The notes under the pieces: model-generated
What the model was told of the DNA's origin: nothing
The model's input: the letters and a program-made list of their open reading frames with translations, nothing else
The model's database searches: none
Assembly (NCBI GenBank): GCA_030696235.1
Contig: JAUYSN010000322.1
Coordinates: 1 to 5,714, forward strand
Origin: Sulfuricella sp.
GTDB lineage: Bacteria; Pseudomonadota; Gammaproteobacteria; Burkholderiales; Sulfuricellaceae
DNA: 5,714 bases
Direction: 5' to 3'
Shown: positions 1 through 4,262 of the stretch, piece by piece
How positions within the stretch are numbered: the stretch's first letter is position 1
Layout of the letters: every line of letters starts with the position of its first letter
Position numbers and translations under genes: made by a program

Positions 1-33
1 CGTTTGATGGGGTTGGTCTGAGGCTGCCGGTTT

Positions 34-94
34 CCTGGCCATTGCGGTATCTCCCGTGTGTACGGTGCGTACGGGCAGATTACCGCTAACCAGG
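34..94. repeat. Nested inverted repeat (compound hairpin) downstream of the antiporter gene
   Basis: Several pairs of complementary segments are nested around one centre. CCTGG (34-38) pairs with CCAGG (90-94), GCGGTA (44-49) with TACCGC (81-86), and CCCGT (53-57) with ACGGG (71-75). The tip can form either ACG/CGT or GTACG (60-64)/CGTAC (68-72) around the loop GTG. No T run follows on either strand, so it is not a standard rho-independent terminator, although it lies just past the stop of the minus-strand antiporter gene. It may be a REP-like extragenic palindrome or an mRNA-end structure. The gene on the left lies outside the window. Confidence 0.5.
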
Positions 95-107
95 ATGGGG
101 GTAAAGC

Positions 108-1112
108 TTAAGCTAGCACAATCACCAGGTAGGTGATGTACATCGCGCCGTTAACGGCCAGATGCCAGACCTTGAGCTGCCCGCGGCTGATCATGATGCG
201 TATCCACAGCGCGGCGAGCAGGGTGATGACGATGCCCGCGAGCACCTCCTGGCGCGGTTCCCATGGGGTAAGCATGATGCCGATGGCCGGCAGCAGGGTG
301 CCCTGGAATACCATTGCGCCGGTGATATTGCCGAAGGCCAGGGTGTCCTTGTGCTTGCGGATCCACAGGATGCTGTTGACCTTTTCCGGCAGCTCGGTGG
401 CGATCGGGATGATCAGCAGCGACAGCAGCAGGGGAGAGATGCCGAGCAGGCTGGAGGCATCCTCTACGCCGTGAATGAAGCCCTTGGCGCCGGCCACCAG
501 CAGGCCAAGCCCGAGCGCGAGCTGGATGATGATCATCGGCATTCCTTCCGGCAGCCCCAGACGGCACAGGAACATCTTTTCCTCCGCCTCGGTGCCATGG
601 CCCTCTTTGACCAGATGGGCGGAGGCGCGCAGGGTGAGCATGATGTAGACGAAGTAAGTCAGAACCAAGGTGAAGCCGATGGCAGCGCGTATTTCAGCCT
701 GCTGGTGCGGCACGAACAGGGCGATGGCGGAAAAGGCGAAAGCCATCAGGAAGAAGTTCAGGTCGCGGGTCAGGCCGGTCCGCTCCGGGGTGAAATGGCC
801 GTGGACGCCGCGCTTTTTCAGCACCGCCAGCGCCATCAGGGAGATCGACAGGGTGGACAGCATCAGCGGCGCGCCGAGGATCGCGCCGACCCCGATTTCC
901 TCGTTGAGGTGGGTGTCGGCGGTACCCGCCATCAGCGCCAGCAGCGGCACCATGGTTTCCGGCAGGGCGGTGCCCACGGCGGCAAACAGCGAGCCGGTGA
1001 CACCTTCCGAGATCTTCAGTTTTTCGCCCAAATGCTCCAATGCATTGGTAAATACCTCGGCGGCAATTAGAATGACGATCAACATCAGGAACAGAGTGGC
1101 GAAAGTGGTCAC
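108..1112 (-). CDS. Sodium/calcium exchanger family membrane protein (cation antiporter)
   Basis: This is a very hydrophobic 334-residue protein with roughly ten membrane segments and the two-fold repeat of the Na+/Ca2+ exchanger (CaCA) family. The first alpha repeat contains GTALPET (residues 47-53, Glu52). The second contains ATELPE (238-243, Glu243) followed by GNITGAMVFQ (261-270). These PE motifs carry the cation-binding glutamates in known exchangers. A polar loop near residues 169-181 separates the halves. The protein should swap a cation such as Ca2+ for Na+ or H+ across the inner membrane, but the ion is not certain because the first repeat reads GAILGAP where the family usually has GN..GSN. 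I chose the GTG start at 1112 because AAGGGA (1126-1121) sits eight bases before it. A longer TTG reading from 1160 would overlap the -10 promoter element. The gene is divergent from ampD. Confidence 0.85.
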   Translation of the reverse strand: MTTFATLFLMLIVILIAAEVFTNALEHLGEKLKISEGVTGSLFAAVGTALPETMVPLLALMAGTADTHLNEEIGVGAILGAPLMLSTLSISLMALAVLKKRGVHGHFTPERTGLTRDLNFFLMAFAFSAIALFVPHQQAEIRAAIGFTLVLTYFVYIMLTLRASAHLVKEGHGTEAEEKMFLCRLGLPEGMPMIIIQLALGLGLLVAGAKGFIHGVEDASSLLGISPLLLSLLIIPIATELPEKVNSILWIRKHKDTLAFGNITGAMVFQGTLLPAIGIMLTPWEPRQEVLAGIVITLLAALWIRIMISRGQLKVWHLAVNGAMYITYLVIVLA

Positions 1113-1143
1113 GGGCGATTTCCCTTGGAAAAAACGTGGCGCG

Positions 1144-1152
1144 ATTATAGCA
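1144..1152 (-). promoter_or_regulatory. Extended -10 promoter of the antiporter gene
   Basis: On the minus strand the sequence reads TGCTATAAT, a perfect TATAAT -10 box preceded by the TGn extension. Transcription would start near position 1137, about 25 bases before the GTG start at 1112, with the Shine-Dalgarno sequence in between. No good -35 is visible, as is normal for extended -10 promoters. A weaker plus-strand promoter for ampD may overlap it (TTGGAA 1125-1130 with TAGCAT 1148-1153, 17-base spacer). Confidence 0.6.
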
Positions 1153-1192
1153 TTGTGCAACAGCCCATAGCCCTACATGAATTGGAAATGAA

Positions 1193-1771
1193 ATGAAAAT
1201 TGACCGTTCAGGATTTTTGCAGGGCGTGCGCTTCATTGCCTCGCCTAACTGCGACGATCGGCCGCCTGAAGTGGAGTTCGACATTCCGCTGCTGGTGATC
1301 CACAACATCAGCCTGCCACCGCGCAGCTATGGCGGCACCGGCGTGATCGACTTTTTCACCAACCAGCTCGACATCTGGCAGCATCCTTATTACGAGATGA
1401 TCGCCGATCTCAAGGTTTCCACCCATTTCTTCATCCGCCGCGAAGGCGAGGTGATCCAGTTCGTGTCGTGCAACAAGCGCGCCTGGCATGCAGGCGTGTC
1501 GAGCTGGCACGACCGCATGCGCTGCAACGACTTCTCAATCGGCATCGAGATGGAAGGCAGTGACAGCGACCCGTTTACCGATATCCAGTACGAGAAACTG
1601 GCGGAGCTGACGCGTGCAATTCAGGAGGCTTACCCGATCAAGGAGATCGTCGGCCATTCGGATATCGCCCCGGTGCGCAAGACCGATCCGGGGCCGTGCT
1701 TCGACTGGCAAAAATACCGGAACCTGATCGCCATCGCAGGGTCTGAGGAGGGCGACGATATTTCTTCCTGA
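1193..1771 (+). CDS. ampD: 1,6-anhydro-N-acetylmuramyl-L-alanine amidase AmpD
   Basis: This 192-residue cytoplasmic zinc amidase of the amidase_2 fold removes the peptide from 1,6-anhydro-N-acetylmuramyl peptides during cell-wall recycling. In species with inducible AmpC its loss raises beta-lactamase through AmpR. The zinc ligands are all visible at the expected spacing: His37 (VIHNIS), His155 (GHSDIAP) and Asp165 (KTDPGPCFDW). Glu119 (GIEMEG) and Lys163 match the catalytic residues of characterised AmpD. There is no signal peptide, which fits AmpD rather than the periplasmic AmiD. The length is normal for AmpD. The ribosome binding site is weak (GGAA, 1184-1187). No ampE or ampR is seen nearby. 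The gene is divergent from the antiporter and 53 bases upstream of the FNR-like gene on the same strand. Confidence 0.95.
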   Translation: MKIDRSGFLQGVRFIASPNCDDRPPEVEFDIPLLVIHNISLPPRSYGGTGVIDFFTNQLDIWQHPYYEMIADLKVSTHFFIRREGEVIQFVSCNKRAWHAGVSSWHDRMRCNDFSIGIEMEGSDSDPFTDIQYEKLAELTRAIQEAYPIKEIVGHSDIAPVRKTDPGPCFDWQKYRNLIAIAGSEEGDDISS

Positions 1772-1784
1772 AGCAGGGTTCAGG
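1767..1784 (+). other. Hairpin over the ampD stop codon
   Basis: CCTGAA (1767-1772) and TTCAGG (1779-1784) form a perfect 6-bp stem around the loop GCAGGG. The stem includes the TGA stop (1769-1771). No T run follows, so it is probably not an intrinsic terminator. It could stabilise the mRNA end or cause partial attenuation before the regulator gene. Confidence 0.35.
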
Positions 1785-1787
1785 CGC

Positions 1788-1793
1788 TAAAAT
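1788..1793 (+). promoter_or_regulatory. Possible -10 box of the FNR-like regulator gene
   Basis: TAAAAT matches the -10 consensus at five of six bases and would start transcription near 1800, about 25 bases before the ATG at 1825. No convincing -35 is present, so the promoter may need an activator, or the gene may be read through from ampD. Confidence 0.25.
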
Positions 1794-1824
1794 TACGATT
1801 CTTGAAAACCAATTGCGATTTCTC

Positions 1825-2520
1825 ATGGACAAAACGTTCACCAAGGGCGAAGTTAACTGCGCCGAGTGCAGCATCCGCAAGTCGGTCCTGTTCGCCGGGC
1901 TGGAAATCAGCGATTGCGAGAGCATACACCGCCCGATCGACGATATCGCGCTTGCCCCGCATGAAGTGCTTTACCGGGCGGGCGATCCGGCGCAGGCGGT
2001 GTTCACCATTCGCAGCGGCCTGCTCAAGCTGGTCCAGTATCTGCCGGACGGGCGCCAGCGCATTGTCCGCCTGCTCCGCGCCTCCGATGTCACCGGCCTG
2101 GAATCGTTGCTTGGGCAACCCTACCAGCATGACGCCATCGTTTTGCAGCAGTCGGAGGTTTGCCGCATTCCGCTGGAAGTGATCCAGCGGCTGGACCGGG
2201 ATAATCCCAAGCTGCGCAAGGAATTGATGGTGCGCTGGCAGCGCGCGCTGGATGAGGCGGATGCCTGGCTGACCCAGCTTGCCACCGGCAGCGCCAGGGC
2301 GCGCATGGCGCGCCTGCTGCAGCGCCTGGTCAGCGGCAGGGAGGACGATGCTTGCGAGCTGTTCGGGCGCGAGGATATGGGGTCGATGCTCGGCATCACC
2401 ACCGAAACCGCCAGCCGCATCATTGCCGAATTCAAGCGCAGCGGGGCCTTGCAGGAGATTCCCGGCAGCGTTTCGCTGCGCTGCGACAACGCCGCGCTCA
2501 ACAAGATTGCCGCCGATTGA
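1825..2520 (+). CDS. FNR/CRP-family transcriptional regulator with an incomplete FNR cysteine set
   Basis: This 231-residue protein has an N-terminal cysteine motif, a cyclic-nucleotide-binding-like beta-roll (about residues 35-125, with RAGDPAQAVFTIRSG), a long dimerisation helix (about 125-155) and a C-terminal winged helix-turn-helix (about 157-230). The recognition helix GITTETASRI carries Glu194, Ser197 and Arg198, which match FNR Glu209, Ser212 and Arg213, so an FNR-type site (TTGAT-N4-ATCAA) is the expected target. E. coli FNR binds its [4Fe-4S] cluster with Cys20, Cys23, Cys29 and Cys122. Here Cys12, Cys15 and Cys113 (in EVCRIPLE, against VCEIPFE in FNR) are kept, but the Cys29 position is Val21; Cys31 lies ten residues further on. 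Sensing is therefore uncertain. The start is the ATG at 1825, although an in-frame TTG at 1813 is possible. No clear Shine-Dalgarno precedes either, and I found no full FNR site in the window. Confidence 0.88.
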   Translation: MDKTFTKGEVNCAECSIRKSVLFAGLEISDCESIHRPIDDIALAPHEVLYRAGDPAQAVFTIRSGLLKLVQYLPDGRQRIVRLLRASDVTGLESLLGQPYQHDAIVLQQSEVCRIPLEVIQRLDRDNPKLRKELMVRWQRALDEADAWLTQLATGSARARMARLLQRLVSGREDDACELFGREDMGSMLGITTETASRIIAEFKRSGALQEIPGSVSLRCDNAALNKIAAD

Positions 2521-2643
2521 GAATTATCAATGACGGCGCTTTCCCTTCTCGACTAGCATAACCCTATCGCGTTCGCTCCCAAGGCGGCGCGCCAGACCCT
2601 TTGTTGGGTTGTCCTCCTCCGAGCCGCCACGAGCGGTTCTTTT
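2521..2643 (+). other. 3' region of the regulator transcript, possibly a small RNA
   Basis: There is no convincing coding sequence here. Two small hairpins come before the main terminator: GACCC (2595-2599) with GGGTT (2606-2610), and GAGCCGC (2621-2627) with GCGGTTC (2633-2639), the latter followed directly by TTTT (2640-2643), which makes it a weak terminator by itself. A poor promoter-like pair, ATGACG (2530-2535) and TAGCAT (2554-2559) with an 18-base spacer, could start an RNA of about 110 bases ending at the strong terminator. It may equally be a plain 3' untranslated region. It matches no RNA family I can recognise, including 6S, SRP RNA, tmRNA and RNase P. Confidence 0.25.
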
Positions 2644-2675
2644 CCCGCCTGTCCCCCCTGACAGGCGGGTTTTTT
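2644..2675 (+). terminator. Strong rho-independent terminator
   Basis: CCCGCCTGTC (2644-2653) and GACAGGCGGG (2660-2669) form a perfect 10-bp stem with a six-base loop (CCCCCT), followed by TTTTTT (2670-2675). It ends plus-strand transcription from the regulator gene or from an independent small RNA. On the minus strand the stem is not followed by a T run, so it should not serve purU. Confidence 0.92.
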
Positions 2676-2702
2676 CTGCCTGAAATTCTGTCTGAAATAA
2701 AC

Positions 2703-2886
2703 CTAAAAACTGCTTTTATCCACAGATGAACACGGATTAACATAGATACCAAAAGTAGGCGCCTCTAGGCGAAACAATATCTTGTTGAAGATTTGCGACT
2801 CACCCAAAAGGTGATTAAGTTGAGAATTGTAACTCATTGATAATCTGTGTGAATCTGTGTTAATCCGTGGCTGAACTGCTTTTTAG
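2703..2886. repeat. 184-bp element bounded by imperfect terminal inverted repeats
   Basis: The left end (CTAAAAA 2703-2709, then 2720-2747) is the imperfect reverse complement of the right end (2843-2870, then TTTTTAG 2880-2886). In the 28-base core, 23 positions match. Each core is built from three 10-base units of the type ACACGGATTA or ACACAGATTA. The interior holds small hairpins: CGCCT/AGGCG (2760-2771), AACAA/TTGTT (2773-2786) and TCACC/GGTGA (2800-2814). There is no ORF inside and no clear target duplication. From memory, short repeats of the CCACAGATGAACACAGAT type recur in many proteobacterial genomes. It could be a MITE-like element or another dispersed repeat. The left end also contains a perfect DnaA-box sequence (2716-2724), probably by chance. 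Confidence 0.65.
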
Positions 2887-2903
2887 AGGATAAAGCCGTT
2901 GGA

Positions 2904-3761
2904 TTAGTCGAAAATCACCGTCTTGTTGGCATACAGCAGGATGCGGTTCTCGATGTGCCAGCGCACCCCGCGCGACAGCACCATCTTCTCCAGGTCGCGG
3001 CCTTTCTGGATCAGGTCATCAATCGCGTCGCGGTGCGAGATGCGGGCGACGTCCTGCTCGATGATCGGGCCGTCGTCGAGCACTTCGGTGACGTAGTGGC
3101 TGGTTGCGCCGATCAGCTTGACGCCGCGCTCGAAGGCGCGGTGATAGGGCTTGGCGCCGAGAAAGGCGGGCAGGAAGGAGTGGTGGATGTTGATGATGCG
3201 GTTCGGGTAATGCCGGATGAAGTCCGCCGACAGCACCTGCATGTAGCGCGCCAGCACGATCAGGTCGATATGGTGGTGGCGCAGCAGGGCGAGCTGGTCC
3301 TTTTCCGCTTCCGCCTTGCTGTCCTTGTGTACCGGGATGTGCTGGAACGGAATGCCATAGGAATCGGCGATCCAGCGGGTGTCGTCGTGGTTGCCGATGA
3401 TCAGCGGGATGTCGCAGTGCAGTTCGCCGGCCTGGTGGCGGTAGAGCAGATCGACCAGGCAGTGGTCGTAGCGCGACACGAAGATCGCCACCCGCGGGCG
3501 GGCGGCCGATTGCGCCAGGCGCCACTGCATCTGGAATTTCTCGGCGATCGGCGCGAAGTGCTGCTCGAACTGGCCGATTTCCAGGTCGAAATCGTGCAGA
3601 TCCCATTCCACGCGCATCAGGAACAGGCCCAGCTCGCTGTCCTGGTGCTGGTCGGCGTGCAGAATATTGGCGTTGTGGCGATAGAGGAAATCGGCGATGC
3701 CCGCGACCAGGCCTTTGCGGTCGGGACAGGAAATCAGCAGGATGGCGGTGTTTTTAATCAT
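2904..3761 (-). CDS. purU: Formyltetrahydrofolate deformylase PurU
   Basis: This 285-residue cytosolic enzyme hydrolyses 10-formyltetrahydrofolate to formate and tetrahydrofolate. It balances the one-carbon pool and can supply formate for PurT in purine synthesis. An N-terminal ACT domain (about residues 6-80, with ISCPDRKGLVAGIADFL) is followed by a formyltransferase-fold catalytic domain (about 89-280). The catalytic triad is visible as Asn191 and His193 (NIHHSFLPAF) and Asp229 (EVLDDGPIIEQDV); IGNHDD (122-127) and GAKPYHRAF (202-210) are also typical of PurU. Length is normal. The start is ATG at 3761 with no clear Shine-Dalgarno before it. The ABC-ATPase remnant ends 31 bases upstream on the same strand, so purU may be transcribed from that remnant's promoter. 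No intrinsic terminator is seen downstream; the inverted-repeat element begins 17 bases past the stop. Confidence 0.95.
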   Translation of the reverse strand: MIKNTAILLISCPDRKGLVAGIADFLYRHNANILHADQHQDSELGLFLMRVEWDLHDFDLEIGQFEQHFAPIAEKFQMQWRLAQSAARPRVAIFVSRYDHCLVDLLYRHQAGELHCDIPLIIGNHDDTRWIADSYGIPFQHIPVHKDSKAEAEKDQLALLRHHHIDLIVLARYMQVLSADFIRHYPNRIINIHHSFLPAFLGAKPYHRAFERGVKLIGATSHYVTEVLDDGPIIEQDVARISHRDAIDDLIQKGRDLEKMVLSRGVRWHIENRILLYANKTVIFD

Positions 3762-3792
3762 TGTCGTTACAGAAAATTGCTGAAAAATTCAA

Positions 3793-4011
3793 TCATACAC
3801 CAGCTTTAATCTTTATTCGGCGGTCATCCCTGAGCGTGTCGCCGGGTTTTAGAGTCGATTTGCTACTGCCCGAAGGCCCCGGCAGCACGATGAACTCCCC
3901 CTGGTAGATCTCGATATCCAGCGCGCGCAGCGCCGGCACTTCCACTTCTCCCATGTGGTAAGTCTTGGTCAGGCCGCGTGCGACGAATACGATTTGGGGT
4001 GATGGCTGCAT
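3793..4011 (-). pseudogene. Truncated ABC-transporter ATP-binding protein (MacB/LolD-like remnant)
   Basis: These 72 codons begin like an ABC ATPase of the MacB/LolD/FtsE type: [20 protein letters not shown] (residues 10-29) with the A-loop tyrosine Tyr18, then [16 protein letters not shown] (38-53). Walker A has Ser50 where glycine is invariant (GxxGxGKST). Directly after Leu54 the homology stops and an unrelated 18-residue tail, [18 protein letters not shown], leads to TGA. The Q loop, signature motif, Walker B and H loop are all missing, so it cannot be an active ATPase; family members have about 220-240 residues. The start is ATG at 4011 because a strong GGAGAGGG lies nine bases upstream; an in-frame TTG at 4047 is less likely. 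A deletion joining this gene to a downstream sequence is the simplest explanation. No matching permease gene is in the window. Confidence 0.8.
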
Positions 4012-4116
4012 GTGTTGAAACCCTCTCCATTCCAGACTATCCAACAAAGGATTCTTTTACAACTTTGGCGCCCAGAGCGACATACACGGCAGATGATAAT
4101 TGAATGGAAATTCTGG

Positions 4117-4145
4117 TTGCGTTTTGTCAACCGCGATACTAGAAT
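4117..4145 (+). promoter_or_regulatory. Candidate nrdA promoter
   Basis: TTGCGT (4117-4122) and TAGAAT (4140-4145, five of six -10 bases) are separated by 17 bases. Transcription would start near 4152, just upstream of the NrdR/DnaA sites, so proteins bound there could block early elongation. An alternative -10, TATATT (4196-4201), lies inside the operator array but lacks a good -35. Confidence 0.35.
4125..4130 (-). promoter_or_regulatory. Possible -35 box for the ABC remnant and purU
   Basis: The minus strand reads a perfect TTGACA. The best -10 candidate, TTCAAT (4104-4099), needs a long 20-base spacer, so this is weak. If active, it would give a leader of roughly 80 bases before the ATG at 4011 and could also supply purU. 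Confidence 0.25.
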
Positions 4146-4167
4146 TAGTGGTAACTTGATAGTTCAG

Positions 4168-4183
4168 ACACAAGATGTTGTGG
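4168..4183 (+). promoter_or_regulatory. NrdR box upstream of nrdA
   Basis: ACACAAGATGTTGTGG matches the NrdR box consensus (ACACwATATATwGTGT) at 13 of 16 positions and has a perfect 5-bp inverted pair, CACAA/TTGTG. NrdR is a zinc-ribbon/ATP-cone repressor of ribonucleotide reductase genes and usually binds paired boxes spaced by whole helical turns. A weaker second site, with only its right half well matched (ATATATTGTG, box 4190-4205), lies 22 bases further on. Confidence 0.6.
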
Positions 4184-4210
4184 ATATGTCGTGGATATAT
4201 TGTGGATAAG
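4178..4210. promoter_or_regulatory. Three tandem DnaA-box-like repeats, 11-bp period, upstream of nrdA
   Basis: Three copies of an 11-base unit follow one another: TTGTGGATATG (4178-4188), TCGTGGATATA (4189-4199) and TTGTGGATAAG (4200-4210). On the minus strand they contain ATATCCACA (4187-4179), ATATCCACG (4198-4190) and the perfect DnaA box TTATCCACA (4209-4201). All face the same way, one helical turn apart. In E. coli, DnaA bound to boxes upstream of nrdAB is known to control transcription, so an equivalent role here is reasonable. The first repeat overlaps the NrdR box. Confidence 0.6.
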
Positions 4211-4246
4211 AGCCAAGACACATAGACGTACCGCAATAATTAAAAC

Positions 4247-4253
4247 AGGAGGA
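4247..4253 (+). promoter_or_regulatory. Strong ribosome binding site of nrdA
   Basis: AGGAGGA lies nine bases before the ATG at 4263 and fixes the start codon. It is the strongest Shine-Dalgarno sequence in the window, consistent with high expression. Confidence 0.85.
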
Positions 4254-4262
4254 TAAACAACC

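Noticed and set aside
162..1070. A 302-codon plus-strand open frame opposite the antiporter
   Set aside because: Its Gln/Gly/Arg/His-rich composition is that of a shadow frame, and the minus-strand frame has clear exchanger motifs and membrane segments.
2554..2562. CTAGCATAACCC resembling the start of the T7 terminator
   Set aside because: The similarity stops after about 12 bases and the rest of the T7 terminator is absent; this is chance.
2716..2724. A perfect DnaA box (TTATCCACA) as a sign of a replication origin
   Set aside because: It is a single copy inside the terminal repeat of the 184-bp element, with no box cluster, AT-rich unwinding region, or dnaA/dnaN/gidA neighbours.
2564..2752. 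A 62-codon minus-strand frame across the terminator and repeat
   Set aside because: It runs through the strong terminator stem and the inverted-repeat end and has no recognisable protein character.
2955..3809. A 284-codon plus-strand open frame opposite purU
   Set aside because: It is a Val/Asp/Gln-rich antisense shadow; purU is complete with its ACT and catalytic motifs on the other strand.
4156..4169. TTGATAGTTCAGAC as an FNR site before nrdA
   Set aside because: Only the left half matches TTGAT-N4-ATCAA; the right half matches at one of five bases.
4235..4240. AATAAT as the nrdA -10 box
   Set aside because: It has no -35 at a usable distance, and transcription would begin inside the Shine-Dalgarno sequence.
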